A DNA stretch of 64,000 nucleotides from Thiodiazotropha sp040507225 (GTDB taxonomy: Bacteria > Pseudomonadota > Gammaproteobacteria > Chromatiales > Chromatiaceae). Position 1 is the stretch's first letter. Each line of letters begins with the position of its first letter. This document shows positions 26,378 through 36,043 of the stretch, one piece after another. The DNA lies in assembly GCA_040507225.1 (NCBI GenBank), contig JBEVVG010000002.1, positions 186,001 through 250,000 of the forward strand, read 5' to 3'. The notes below the pieces were generated by a model. It was given only the letters and a program-made list of their open reading frames with translations. It did no database searches and was not told where the DNA came from. The translations under genes were made by a program, and so were the position numbers.

Positions 26378-28117
26378 ATGACGCAATCACTGCAAATCCG
26401 CTTTGGCCAATGTTCTGAGCCGGGGGTGAAACCCGTCAATCAGGATTTTCATGCCGTGTACGTGCCCGTTGAGCCCTTGCTGGGCACCAAGGGCATCGCT
26501 GCGGCGTTGGCCGACGGGATCAGCAGCAGCCAGGTCAGCCAGGAGGCGAGCGAGACCTCGGTGAAGTCCTTCCTGGAGGATTACTACGCCACCTCCGAAT
26601 CCTGGTCTGTGAAGCGTTCGGCACAGCGTGTTCTGCAGGCCACCAACTCCTGGCTCTACGCCCAGACACGCAATGGCCCCTATCGTTACGATCTGGATCG
26701 GGGTTATGTCTGCACCTTTACCGCCCTGGTGTTGAAAGCAGCCACGGCCCACATCTTCCACGTGGGTGACGCCCGGGTCTACCGGCTTACCGGTGATGGT
26801 CTGGAACAACTCACCGAAGACCACCGCCTGTGGGTCTCCCGCGAGAAGAGCTATCTCAGCCGTGCTCTCGGCATGCGTGACCGGCTGGAAATCGACTACC
26901 TGGCATTGAATATCGAACCGGGGGATGTTTTCATCCTCGCGACTGACGGGGTCTATGAATTCTCCCACCAGGATTTCATTATCGATACGATACGGAACTC
27001 CTCGGGGGATCTGGACCAGGTGGCCCAATGCATCGTTGAGCATGCACTGGAACAAGGCAGCGACGACAACCTCACCCTCCAGATTCTGCAGGTTGAACAG
27101 CTTCCGGATCAGAGCCTCACAGAGATGCAGCGCATGACCGAAGGGCTTCCCTTCCCGCCGGAACTGCGACCGCGCATGAGCTTCGACGGATACCAGATCA
27201 TCCGTGAGTTGCACCACAGCCATCGCAGTCATGCCTATCTGGCCCATGATGAAAACCAACAGCAACCGGTGGTCATCAAGGTGCCCGCCATCGATCTGCG
27301 TGAGCAGCCGGAATTCCTGGAACGCTTCATGATGGAAGAGTGGGTGGCCCGCCGGGTCAACAGCACCCATCTGCTTAAACCGGCGACCGTCACGCATCGG
27401 CGCAACTACCTCTACCTGGTCACCGAATACATCGAAGGCCAGACCCTGGCGCAGTGGATCATCGACAATCCCCGTCCCGATCTCGAGACCGTGCGCACTA
27501 TCGTGGAACAGATCGCACGGGGGCTCTATGCCCTGCACCGGCAGGAGATGCTGCACCAGGACCTGCGACCCAACAACATCATGATCGACCGTAACGGCAC
27601 GGTGAAAATCATCGACTTCGGATCGGTCCGGGTGGCCGGACTGGTCGAAACCCAGTGCCTGACGGCTCAGGAGGCGATGCTCGGAACCCAGCAGTACGCG
27701 GCTCCGGAATACTTCATCGGCCACAGCGGAAGCATGGAATCGGATCTCTATTCACTCGGCGTGATCACCTACCAGATGCTCTCCGGCCATCTGCCTTATG
27801 GCGCACAGGTAGCCCGGGCGACAACCCGTGCCGCGCAGCACAAGCTGGTTTACCGCTCCCTGCTTGAGACGGGCCGGGAAATACCGGGCTGGGTGGATGG
27901 CGCAATCCGTAAAGCGGTCCATCCCAATCCACATCGCCGTCAGCAGGCGATCTCGGAGTTCATCTACGACCTGCGCCATCCCAATCCCGCATTTGCCCAG
28001 CGATCCCAACTGCCGATGATCGAGCGCAATCCCCTGATGTTCTGGAAAGGTGTTTCCCTGGCTCTGTTTATCCTGCTAATGCTGTTGCTTGGCACGCATC
28101 CCGCGTTGACACACTGA
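26378..28117 (+). CDS. Fused PP2C phosphatase and serine/threonine protein kinase
   Basis: Protein of 579 residues that joins two opposing activities. Residues about 1-245 are a PP2C phosphatase (NQDF, ALADGISSS, HVGDARVYRL, ATDGVYEF, SDDNLTL metal-binding motifs). Residues about 270-530 are a Hanks-type kinase: Lys in VVIKVPA (near 299), catalytic loop HQDLRPNN (near 392), IDFGS (near 412) and the APE-like AAPEYF. The glycine-rich loop is not obvious. A single C-terminal helix (about 553-573) anchors it to the membrane. It sits between the nitrite channel and nasR, so a role in nitrogen signalling is inferred; homologues of this layout are found near nitrate-assimilation genes. Confidence 0.9.
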   Translation: MTQSLQIRFGQCSEPGVKPVNQDFHAVYVPVEPLLGTKGIAAALADGISSSQVSQEASETSVKSFLEDYYATSESWSVKRSAQRVLQATNSWLYAQTRNGPYRYDLDRGYVCTFTALVLKAATAHIFHVGDARVYRLTGDGLEQLTEDHRLWVSREKSYLSRALGMRDRLEIDYLALNIEPGDVFILATDGVYEFSHQDFIIDTIRNSSGDLDQVAQCIVEHALEQGSDDNLTLQILQVEQLPDQSLTEMQRMTEGLPFPPELRPRMSFDGYQIIRELHHSHRSHAYLAHDENQQQPVVIKVPAIDLREQPEFLERFMMEEWVARRVNSTHLLKPATVTHRRNYLYLVTEYIEGQTLAQWIIDNPRPDLETVRTIVEQIARGLYALHRQEMLHQDLRPNNIMIDRNGTVKIIDFGSVRVAGLVETQCLTAQEAMLGTQQYAAPEYFIGHSGSMESDLYSLGVITYQMLSGHLPYGAQVARATTRAAQHKLVYRSLLETGREIPGWVDGAIRKAVHPNPHRRQQAISEFIYDLRHPNPAFAQRSQLPMIERNPLMFWKGVSLALFILLMLLLGTHPALTH

Positions 28118-28183
28118 ACGACACGCCACTATCCGGAATGGGTGCATGCAATCAGCCCCTGCCCCGAGCGAAGATCATGCTAT

Positions 28184-29440
28184 TCAGGAGCGCGCCAATA
28201 CCTGTTCCGCGATCTCGACCAGTCTCAGGTTGAGATCCATCGAGGTGGTGCGCATCTGCTTGTGGGCCTGTTCCTCGGTCAAATGCTCCCGCGCCATCAG
28301 AACGCCCTTGGCCCGCTCGATGAGTTTTCTCTCATTCAACGTCCGTTTGGCCTTCTCAAGCTCCACCTCAACCCGAGCCAAGTGCTGCGACTGGGCCTGA
28401 AGCAGATCGATGATGGTGCTGGACGGGAGTTGATCCGCACGCCCTGCAACGGCCGCATCAAGAGACTTACCATCAACCCTGTGCGGATCCGGGATGCGAT
28501 CGACACCAGCGGCCCGGGCAGGTGGTTTTTCGCGCAGGGCACGCAGCAGTCCCTCGGAATCGAGCAGCGCGCATTCCGCATCGAAATTCAACTGCTCACA
28601 ACGCTGTTGCATCCGTTCCACCAGTGCACACTGAATCTCCCAGATTGCCGTTAACCGTTCACTGCAGCACTCGAACCAGGCATCGCTGAGATTGGCATCC
28701 AGGGTAATCTCACCCTCGCTGGGTATCAGCTGTTTCCGCATCCGATGAAGTTGCTGGCTGAACGCCCTGCCGTCCAGTGTTTCCCACTGCTCCAGCAGCG
28801 GTTTCTCGGCAAATTCCTGGAAGATCCGGAAGCTGCGTTGCTGCGCATCGACCAGGTGAGCGATGTGCTGTTGCAACGCCTGATTGCAATGACCGGAACC
28901 GAAGGCCAGGGCGCCGAAGGCCCTTTCCTGACCCGCGAATTCCTTTCCCTCGATCAGGTTCAGTAGGGCCACCAGCAGGCGGGTGATTTCAGGATCCAGG
29001 GAGGCTTCCGCCAATTCGAAGGTCAAGCCGATCATACCTGCAATGATCCGGCTGAATGCAGCCACCGAGTCACTGCCCGTCAGTTGATGAGCACTGATGC
29101 GTGCTCGCAAATCCGGCAACGCATCCAGCCCGAGCAACACCCAGGCCATCAGCGAAAGAATCTTCGCATTCGAGTAAGAGGCATAACTCAGTTCATGCTC
29201 GATCACAGATCGCAGTGTCTTTTCAACCTTCTGGCTCTCCCCGACCAGTTGCAGACGTGTCTGCTCAAAGCGGGTTCCGGAAGATGCGAGAAAGATACTC
29301 GAAGCACCCCGCTCGCTTTGCAGGGCATGCACCATATGACCAATCACACCAACCATATGGGCGCGGGTTTTGAGTCTTTGCAGTTCCTGGATTTCCAACT
29401 GCTTGGCTACCAGGACGACATAGGGTACGGATATCGACAC
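28184..29440 (-). CDS. nasR: NasR-type nitrate/nitrite antiterminator (NIT + ANTAR domains)
   Basis: Regulator of 418 residues. The N-terminal NIT domain (about 25-290) contains the hallmark LQSERGASSIFLAS and binds nitrate or nitrite in the family. The C-terminal ANTAR domain (about 355-415; NERKLIERAKGVLMAREHLTEEQAH) binds paired RNA hairpins and prevents a downstream terminator from forming. The leader of nirB contains such hairpins and a terminator, so that is the probable target. The start is a GTG at 29440 with a weak ribosome site; other starts are possible. It is convergent to the PP2C-kinase gene with a 66-bp gap. Confidence 0.92.
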   Translation of the reverse strand: MSISVPYVVLVAKQLEIQELQRLKTRAHMVGVIGHMVHALQSERGASSIFLASSGTRFEQTRLQLVGESQKVEKTLRSVIEHELSYASYSNAKILSLMAWVLLGLDALPDLRARISAHQLTGSDSVAAFSRIIAGMIGLTFELAEASLDPEITRLLVALLNLIEGKEFAGQERAFGALAFGSGHCNQALQQHIAHLVDAQQRSFRIFQEFAEKPLLEQWETLDGRAFSQQLHRMRKQLIPSEGEITLDANLSDAWFECCSERLTAIWEIQCALVERMQQRCEQLNFDAECALLDSEGLLRALREKPPARAAGVDRIPDPHRVDGKSLDAAVAGRADQLPSSTIIDLLQAQSQHLARVEVELEKAKRTLNERKLIERAKGVLMAREHLTEEQAHKQMRTTSMDLNLRLVEIAEQVLARS

Positions 29441-29605
29441 GGTTCACGCTACTCTGTTTAGGCCGGTTACTGATACAACCGATATGCATTGAATACTTCA
29501 ACCCGGCACTTACCTGTTTCAGGACACCCCAGCGACCGAGCGGAGGGCGGATTTACGACGCGCCTTAAGGGAAGCCCCCACATTCCACAGAATTCCCCCT
29601 GCGGT

Positions 29606-30217
29606 TCATTGCTCATCAGTGATGCTCAGCCGAACATCATCGAGCCAGGCGGTGCCGGCATCATTCAAAACAGCGGTGACCTGCAAATGAGCCGTACCGG
29701 CTGGAACAACGCCGATGACTTCGATCCGGTGCCAGTCGTTACTGCCTGTCACGGCCTCGCTGCCTACGCTACTGATAAATTTTCGGTTGGCTTTGCGAAA
29801 TACCAGATTGAGGTCGAACCCATTCGGCCCCAACGTTTCACTCTTGACCATGGCGCTCAATTTGACCGATTTTCCTATCGCATCATCAAGCTTTATCCAT
29901 TGATTGAGCATACCCCAGGCCTGGACCTTCTTGCGTTCGATACGGTAGCTGTTTTTGCCATCGGCACTCTCGGTTGAGTCGATCGATACGCTGTAGGAAG
30001 GTTCTCCCGCATGCTGTGCGAACGCCCACCCTTTAACGAGTTGATCAGACGCTTCGAAGCTTGGGTTTACGAGCGGCAGCGAAATGGTTTGCGCCGGCTT
30101 GGCTTGCTGATTTTGGGCGGATGACAAGCCTTGCTCAGTCGCTTCACTATCACCAGCACAGGCGATGAGCATGAATGAGCAGCTAACTGCATAAAACGGA
30201 GAAAACATCTTTTTCAT
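29606..30217 (-). CDS. Lipoprotein with carbohydrate-binding-like beta-sandwich
   Basis: Lipoprotein of 203 residues. The lipobox LIAC places the acylated Cys near residue 20. After a Gln/Ala/Ser linker comes a galactose-binding-like fold: LVNPSFEASDQLVKGWAF at its start, SYRIERKKVQAWGMLNQWI, DWHRIEVIGVVPAGTAHLQV and a final AWLDDVRLSI, the pattern of CBM-type or discoidin-like modules. The ligand is unknown. It is isolated, with no operon partner. Confidence 0.7.
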   Translation of the reverse strand: MKKMFSPFYAVSCSFMLIACAGDSEATEQGLSSAQNQQAKPAQTISLPLVNPSFEASDQLVKGWAFAQHAGEPSYSVSIDSTESADGKNSYRIERKKVQAWGMLNQWIKLDDAIGKSVKLSAMVKSETLGPNGFDLNLVFRKANRKFISSVGSEAVTGSNDWHRIEVIGVVPAGTAHLQVTAVLNDAGTAWLDDVRLSITDEQ

Positions 30218-30523
30218 GGTTGGTTCCCGGCCCCAGATTCCAATCGCAATCTTAATTTAATCCAGCAGGCTATTGAAACTCACACAGACAAATGCGAGAC
30301 AAGGCAAAAACCGCCGAAAAAGCGTAGTTTACAGGAGAAAATGAGCATTCGAGGGGGTTTTCAACCCTGGACCGACAAGATTGCCCTGCAAAACCTGTGA
30401 TGAGGTTACGGATGCGTGTATATCTGTGCGCGCGTGTCAGCGACGAGCAATAAAGCATGCCTGCCTACTATGCCCGTTTTATCGCCTGCAACTCTTGCAA
30501 CTGTACGCTGCCCGATCCGGCGC
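30218..30523. other. Gene-free gap
   Basis: No gene seen. The stretch about 30290-30370 (ACAAGGCAAAAACCGCCG... GTAGTTTACAGGAG... TTTCAACCCTGG) resembles dispersed intergenic repeat sequence of Gammaproteobacteria, but no second full copy is present in the window to prove it. Confidence 0.4.
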
Positions 30524-31453
30524 TCACCTGACCGGTGAGACGAAGGCCGGCGGCTTCACCGCCAGAATCGACGACCGGGTGGTCTGCAATACTGACTCGG
30601 CGGTATTGCCGATGAAGAGTCCCGGTATACCACTGCGACCTACGGTTCCCATCACGATGAGATCGGCCTGAAACTGCTCTGCGGTTTCACGGATCGCCGA
30701 GGCCGCCTCCGTCTTAAGCAGGAAAATCCCTTCCTCATAGAGCGTCATGCCATAGCCGGACAGCAGTTCAGCCAGACGTGCCCGGTGCTTTGTTTCGGTG
30801 GCCGCCAGCAACCGCTCCAGTTCATCGGGGGGCATGCGAAAACGTCCGTCACGCAACAGGGATTCACCATGAAGGTGCCAGGCATGGATCACGCCGAGCG
30901 TCGCCGACTCCCGCTGAGCCAGCGAAGTCGCCAGATCCATCACCAGGCGAGCACAGTTATCCTGGGCGGGCGCCATGGGATCCACCGCCGCCAGTATCTT
31001 CGAATAGTGGGACTCACCGCCGGGCCGATCCACCCAGACCGGGCAGGGACACTTGCGCAACAGGTGCAGGTCGGTACTGCCGAGCAGACGGTCGGAGAAG
31101 CTTCCTGCGGGTCGGGCGGACTTGATCACCAGATCGTAGCCACTCTGGCTTACCGCTTTGATCACTTCGATGAAGGGGGTTCCGGTGAGTACTTTGGTGT
31201 AGATCAGGCAATCGGCCCCCCGCAGCGATTCACCGAGCGCTTCCAACTCCTCCTGCCGCTGCTTGATGAGCATGCTTGCCAGGTCGAGGTTGAAGCGCTG
31301 CGCCAGATCGCCCGGCAGATCGATGGGTTCAATCACATCGAGCAGGGTCAACCGGGCGTGGTTGCTCTCGGCAAGACGGAATGCCCGCTGCAGTGCCGGG
31401 TCAACTTCGAGGGCACCGTCAGCAAAGTAGATGATGTTCTGGAATCGCTTCAT
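30524..31453 (-). CDS. Tandem universal stress protein (UspE-like)
   Basis: Cytoplasmic protein of about 309 residues with two Usp domains (about 1-145 and 150-305). The second keeps the nucleotide-binding motif GTVGRSGIPGLFIGNTAESVL; the first has SARPAGSFSDRLLGSTDLHLLRKCPCPVWV, where the glycine pattern is degraded. The ATG at 31453 has an AAGGAG ribosome site; an upstream in-frame extension overlaps the antiporter gene. It is the last gene of the Mrp-like operon, 14 bp after the third NDH-type subunit, suggesting a link with salt, pH or energy stress. Confidence 0.88.
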   Translation of the reverse strand: MKRFQNIIYFADGALEVDPALQRAFRLAESNHARLTLLDVIEPIDLPGDLAQRFNLDLASMLIKQRQEELEALGESLRGADCLIYTKVLTGTPFIEVIKAVSQSGYDLVIKSARPAGSFSDRLLGSTDLHLLRKCPCPVWVDRPGGESHYSKILAAVDPMAPAQDNCARLVMDLATSLAQRESATLGVIHAWHLHGESLLRDGRFRMPPDELERLLAATETKHRARLAELLSGYGMTLYEEGIFLLKTEAASAIRETAEQFQADLIVMGTVGRSGIPGLFIGNTAESVLQTTRSSILAVKPPAFVSPVR

Positions 31454-31467
31454 GATCGTTCTCCTTG

Positions 31468-33090
31468 TCATGTCCTCAGGGCCAGAGCGCCCAGCAGGGT
31501 CAGCATCAGCAGTAACCAGCCAATTACCGGAGCAACAGTCGTCTCCAGGTTCACATGGCTGAACAGGTTCGGGTTCCTCCACTCTGGCCGGTTGGTCAGA
31601 CGCGCATCCAGCACAGGGCGCTGCAAAGCGGAGGCGTACCGTCGAATCCGGCGCACTACCCCTTTCACGCCTAAGTAAGTCGGTTGATGGTCCTGATGAC
31701 GCCGAGGCTTGAGCCAGCGGCGGATCGCTACGCCAGCCAGCGCAAGCCCTGATCCTGCGACCAGCGTACCGAACCCCTGCAGGGTCAGCGCCACCTCGTC
31801 AGGCTGCAGCGGACCCCACACCGCCAGCGGCAGCAGCAATACCCAGCCAGCGGCAGATCCATGCGCCACCTCATGATCCGGGCGCACGGCACACTCTCTC
31901 AGCAGCCAGAGAAAACGCACCATCAACAACGTGGTTCCGATCCCCGAGATGAGGAGCAAAACGTTCAGGCGCTCGTCGATCACTCCGTCGAGAACCGCCT
32001 TGGCCGCGCCGCCTCCGGTCAGGGGGGCCGCCGCGAGGGAGAGCGCCAGCAACACGAATCCCGCCAGGATCCAGGATCGAGCCACTCCGTGCTGCCACAA
32101 GCCCAGCCCCAGAAACAGCATCGGCTTGACCAGCAGGTGGTGCAGCGCGATCGCCAGCACAGCCGGCAGGAGCAGGGGCGCCAGGCTCGGCTGGCTCAAG
32201 GAGAAGCCGAACAAGGCACTGATCAGCCCCATTTTGGCGATGCTGGAGTAGGCCAGTACCGCGCGGGGTTGTCGCTGCATGAGTCCGCGCAGAATGCCCA
32301 GGGCCACTCCCAGGGAACCCATAATGATTAGTACCTGGCCCCAGGAGGGATCGAGGGAGAAACCCGTCGGCAGAAACCGCAGCCATCCCAGCAGACCCGC
32401 CTTCATCATGGGGCCGCTGAGCACCGCCAGACCGTAAAGCGGCGCCGCCCCATAGGCCAGCGGAAGCCACCCGTGGAGCCCGGGTAACGCCACCTTGATA
32501 CCAAAACCCAGTAACAACAGGGCAACCGCCAGCGCCGGCAGGGGCTGACCTGAGAGGTCGGCAAAGCGCAGGGACCCACCATCCGAAGCAATCAGCAACA
32601 GCGCCGCGAAAAGCGCCATTTCACCGATCAGGGTGAATACCAGATAGATCCGGGCAGCATGCCTGCCCCGCTGTGATCGCCCCGCCACCAGGCCATAGGC
32701 CGAGAGACTCATGAGAGCGAATCCCAGATAGAAGGTGAGCATGTCGGCGGCCATCAAGAGCAATGCGTTGCCGCTCATTGCGAGCAGAAAGGCATGTCGT
32801 CCGCCGCCCGGTCCTGCACCCGCCTCCGCTGAACCCGGCACGAACAGGGCCGCCAGCATCCAGATCAGCGAGCCGTAGATCAGAAACAGACGACCCGTGG
32901 CGTCAAGCTGGAGCTGGGTGCCCAGTAACAGCCAGGACAGGTCGAGGGACACCCCCGCATCGACGAGCAAACCCGTGGCGCCCATAATTGCAGCAGCCAT
33001 CAGCAGCCAGCCACGACTCCCCAGGCGGTGAGCCAGCACTGCGAACAACAGTGGGGTGACAATCGGCATCAGTAACAACCAGGCGTTCAT
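31468..33090 (-). CDS. Third NDH/Mrp-type membrane subunit lacking the conserved helix-5 glutamate
   Basis: Membrane protein of about 540 residues with roughly 14 helices, homologous to antiporter-like subunits of complex I, hydrogenase-4 and Mrp. The helix-7 lysine region (GFGIKVALPGLHGWLPLAYGAAP), the next Lys (GPMMKAGLLGW) and a helix-12-type Lys (HHLLVKPMLFLG) are present. Where relatives have a Glu in helix 5 (FYLGFELMSLSAY-like), this reads TFYLGFALMSLSAYG, with Ala. A long soluble tail (about 460-515) precedes a final helix. It overlaps the preceding subunit gene by 4 bp. It may be a structural or altered subunit rather than a full proton channel. Confidence 0.85.
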   Translation of the reverse strand: MNAWLLLMPIVTPLLFAVLAHRLGSRGWLLMAAAIMGATGLLVDAGVSLDLSWLLLGTQLQLDATGRLFLIYGSLIWMLAALFVPGSAEAGAGPGGGRHAFLLAMSGNALLLMAADMLTFYLGFALMSLSAYGLVAGRSQRGRHAARIYLVFTLIGEMALFAALLLIASDGGSLRFADLSGQPLPALAVALLLLGFGIKVALPGLHGWLPLAYGAAPLYGLAVLSGPMMKAGLLGWLRFLPTGFSLDPSWGQVLIIMGSLGVALGILRGLMQRQPRAVLAYSSIAKMGLISALFGFSLSQPSLAPLLLPAVLAIALHHLLVKPMLFLGLGLWQHGVARSWILAGFVLLALSLAAAPLTGGGAAKAVLDGVIDERLNVLLLISGIGTTLLMVRFLWLLRECAVRPDHEVAHGSAAGWVLLLPLAVWGPLQPDEVALTLQGFGTLVAGSGLALAGVAIRRWLKPRRHQDHQPTYLGVKGVVRRIRRYASALQRPVLDARLTNRPEWRNPNLFSHVNLETTVAPVIGWLLLMLTLLGALALRT

Positions 33091-34589
33091 GGACGATACT
33101 CCCGGGCAGCAATCAGCTGGGCCCATTCAAGCGGACTGTAGGGTGAGGCCGCGAAGAGACCGGCCAGCAATGACAGGGCTGCGGTGACCAGGGGCGGCCA
33201 GAGCAGTGCCCCCGGCAGCTCTCCAGGGGTCGCACGTGGCCGCTCGGCAGGCCAGGGGCCGACAGGGCGCTTGAACCAGGCCCGGTAGAGAATGGGCAGG
33301 AAGTAGGCCGCGTTGAGCAGGCTGCTGACCACCAGCACCGGAACCACCCAGGCGCCCACGCCGGCCTGCAGCGCGCCCAGTCCCAGGTACCACTTGCTGA
33401 TAAAGCCCGCCACCGGGGGGATGCCGATCATCCCCAGGGCGCCGATGGTGAAGGCCAGGGTAGTGCGCGGCAAACGCCGGCCGACACCGTCCATCTCGCT
33501 GATGCGGTGGATGCCCAGACTTTCGGCGTAGTTGCCGGCGGCGAAGAAGAGGGTGATCTTCATGATCCCCTGATGTACCAGGTGCACCAGCCCGCCGACC
33601 GTCGCAAGGGGGCCCAGGATCGCGGTTCCCAGCACGATGTAGGAGACCTGGCTGACCGTGGAGTAGGCGAGACGTTTTTTCAGGTGATCCTGTGACAGCG
33701 CCTTGAATGAACCGTAGACAATCGTGACCGCGGCCACCACGGCGAGCAGATCCAGCATTCCGAGATCGGCTGCGAATTCGACCCCATAGACATCGTAAAC
33801 CACCCGCACGATACCGAAGGCCCCTGCCTTGACCACCGCCACTGCATGCAGCAGCGCACTCACCGGCGCTGGCGCCACCATGGCCCGGGGCAGCCAGCCG
33901 TGCAATGGCACCAGGGCAGCCTTAACGCCCAGACCCAGGATCAGCAACAGGAAGATCCAGCGCAGGACGCCCTCATCGAGACCGTTCTGTCCGGCCAGCA
34001 TGCCGCCCTGAACGAACCCCACGGGACCGGTCAGGGTGTGAAGCCAGACCGCGCCGATCATCAGCAGCAGGCCGCCCACCAGGGTATAACCAAGGTAGAT
34101 GCGCGCACCCCGCAGGGCCTCAGGAGAGCCCTTGTGGGCGATCAGCGGGTAGGTCGCCAGGGTGAGCAGTTCGTAGAACAGGACGAAGGTGAACAGATTG
34201 CCCGCCAGGGCGAGACCCACCGTGGCGGTCACGCAAAGGCTGAAAAAGCCGAAGAAGCGGCTCCGGTGTGGCGTGTTCTCCAGGTAGCCGATGGCGTAGA
34301 CCGTGGTCACCAGCCACAGCAGGGTGGAGAGGGAAACGAAGAGCACCGAAAGCGCATCCGCCTGCAGCACGAAGTCGAGACCGGGGGCCAGCGCCCAGCG
34401 GGTTTCGAAGTCCCGTTCGTGAAATACGCCCCAGATCAGCACCCCGACCAGCAACAGCTTGGTCAAGGCACCGAGCAGGTTGAGCGCCGTTCGTGTACGG
34501 TGGCGCTCCTCGGCCAGCAGGAAGATGAGCAGCCCGGGAATCATCGAACTCAGCAGGATCGCCAGCGGCAGCCAGAACGACAAGGTCAT
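33087..34589 (-). CDS. Mrp/NDH-type proton-translocating subunit (second MnhD-like)
   Basis: Membrane protein of about 500 residues with some 14 helices. The conserved helix-5 Glu is in FVLFYELLTLATYPLIAH, and the helix-7 and following Lys are in GLGVKAALVPLHGWLPRAMVAPAPVSALLHAVAVVKAGAFG. QDHLKKRLAYSTVSQVSYI is the usual helix-8/9 link. The start is the ATG at 34589, whose GGAGG-rich ribosome site lies within the end of the upstream gene; an in-frame extension beyond it overlaps that gene. All charged residues needed for proton conduction appear intact. Confidence 0.9.
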   Translation of the reverse strand: MTLSFWLPLAILLSSMIPGLLIFLLAEERHRTRTALNLLGALTKLLLVGVLIWGVFHERDFETRWALAPGLDFVLQADALSVLFVSLSTLLWLVTTVYAIGYLENTPHRSRFFGFFSLCVTATVGLALAGNLFTFVLFYELLTLATYPLIAHKGSPEALRGARIYLGYTLVGGLLLMIGAVWLHTLTGPVGFVQGGMLAGQNGLDEGVLRWIFLLLILGLGVKAALVPLHGWLPRAMVAPAPVSALLHAVAVVKAGAFGIVRVVYDVYGVEFAADLGMLDLLAVVAAVTIVYGSFKALSQDHLKKRLAYSTVSQVSYIVLGTAILGPLATVGGLVHLVHQGIMKITLFFAAGNYAESLGIHRISEMDGVGRRLPRTTLAFTIGALGMIGIPPVAGFISKWYLGLGALQAGVGAWVVPVLVVSSLLNAAYFLPILYRAWFKRPVGPWPAERPRATPGELPGALLWPPLVTAALSLLAGLFAASPYSPLEWAQLIAAREYRP

Positions 34590-36043
34590 CACACACCCCT
34601 CCCCGCATAGGCGCTCAGCGGAACCAGTTCCCACAAACCCGCGGCGCCCAGACCCAGCAGCAGCGTCGCGGTCAGTGCCAGGACAAGCGCGGGAATTTCC
34701 TCACGCACCACCGCCAGTCGGGGACCCACCCCCTCGCCGGGGGCAAAAGCGTGGCCGAGCAGACGGAACAGATAGGCGGCGGCCAGCAGGGTGCCCAGAC
34801 CCACCACCGGCAGCCAGATCCACTGGCCGCTGGTGATCGCAGTCGTCAGCAACTGCCACTTGGCAATAAATCCCCCACTCGGCGGCAGACCCACCAGCGC
34901 CACCCCGGCCAGCGCCAGAGTGAAGGTGGTCAATGGCAGGGCGCGGGCGGTACCGCCCAGGTCGGCGATTCGGTCATGACCCGCCTGTTGCATGACAACG
35001 CCGGCGCCCAGGAAAAAGGCGCTCTTGGCAAAGCCGTGAGAGATCGCCATCAGCACCAGGGCGGTCATGACGGTAGCGCGTGACTCCCCGGCCGGCAGAG
35101 TTGCCGCCAGCGCGATGAAGAGGAACAGATAACCCAGCTGGGCAAGTGTTGAGTAGGCCGCCAGCAGCTTCAGCCTGGCGGCGCGCAGGGCCGCCCAGGA
35201 ACCCCAGATCACGGCGATGCCGGCCGGTACCCCGATCACCCAGGCAGCAGCCGGCGTCACCACCCCGTCGAAGAGCTCCAGCCAGAGCCTCACCACCAGG
35301 TAGAGGGCCGCCTTAACCACCAGGGCCGAGAGCATGGCGCTCACCGGCGCCGGGGCATTGGCGTGGGCCGCCGGCAACCAGATGTGCAGCGGAAACAGCG
35401 CCGCTTTGATCAGCAAACCCCCGGTCATCAGGGTCAGCGCGACCCAGGCGACAGGAACCGGTGTCACGACTCCGGCCAGCGCCGCCATGTCGAGGGTGCC
35501 AAAGCCGGCGTAGACCATTGCCACCCCGGCAAGGAAAGCCAGCGAACCGAGCAAACCCAGGATCAGGTAGCGCAAGGCTGCCTGCAGGGCTTCTCGGCCT
35601 CCCCCCAGGGCGGCCATCACCACCGCGGCGAGCCCCATCAGTTCGAGGGTCACATAAACATTGAAAAGATCACCCGAGAGAAACAGGGCGTGCAACGCCG
35701 TGAGCAACAGCAGCCAGAGCGTCCAGAACCCGGCCCGCTGTGCGGAACCGGCGAAGTAGACACTGGCGTAGATGGCCACCGCCAAGGAGACCAGTCCGCT
35801 CATCACCAACAGGACGGCGGACAATCCATCGGCCCGCAAAGCAATGCCCAGACCTGGGGACCAGCCGCCGAGTGCTAGTTCCAGCACCCCGTCCCGGCTC
35901 ACCTCCCAGACCACCGCGAAGGTTGACAACAGGGTCAGCACAGCAGCGGCGATGCCTAACGATGCGGCACGCGACGGCCACAACAGCACCAGCAACGCCG
36001 CCACCAGAGGCGTGACAATCGGCCAGACCAGCAGCTCAGTCAT
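34589..36043 (-). CDS. mnhD: Mrp antiporter subunit MnhD-like
   Basis: Proton-translocating membrane subunit of 484 residues. The key residues are the Glu in LFNVYVTLELMGLAAVV and the Lys in GGLLIKAALFPLHIWLPAAHANAPAPVSAMLSALVVKAALYL. The first helices (MTELLVWPIVTPLVAALLVLLW) and overall length match MnhD/MrpD. Its stop overlaps the next gene's ATG by one base, and its start overlaps the mnhC end by 8 bp, so translation is probably coupled. It would act with the other Mrp subunits to exchange Na+ or K+ for protons. Confidence 0.92.
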   Translation of the reverse strand: MTELLVWPIVTPLVAALLVLLWPSRAASLGIAAAVLTLLSTFAVVWEVSRDGVLELALGGWSPGLGIALRADGLSAVLLVMSGLVSLAVAIYASVYFAGSAQRAGFWTLWLLLLTALHALFLSGDLFNVYVTLELMGLAAVVMAALGGGREALQAALRYLILGLLGSLAFLAGVAMVYAGFGTLDMAALAGVVTPVPVAWVALTLMTGGLLIKAALFPLHIWLPAAHANAPAPVSAMLSALVVKAALYLVVRLWLELFDGVVTPAAAWVIGVPAGIAVIWGSWAALRAARLKLLAAYSTLAQLGYLFLFIALAATLPAGESRATVMTALVLMAISHGFAKSAFFLGAGVVMQQAGHDRIADLGGTARALPLTTFTLALAGVALVGLPPSGGFIAKWQLLTTAITSGQWIWLPVVGLGTLLAAAYLFRLLGHAFAPGEGVGPRLAVVREEIPALVLALTATLLLGLGAAGLWELVPLSAYAGRGV

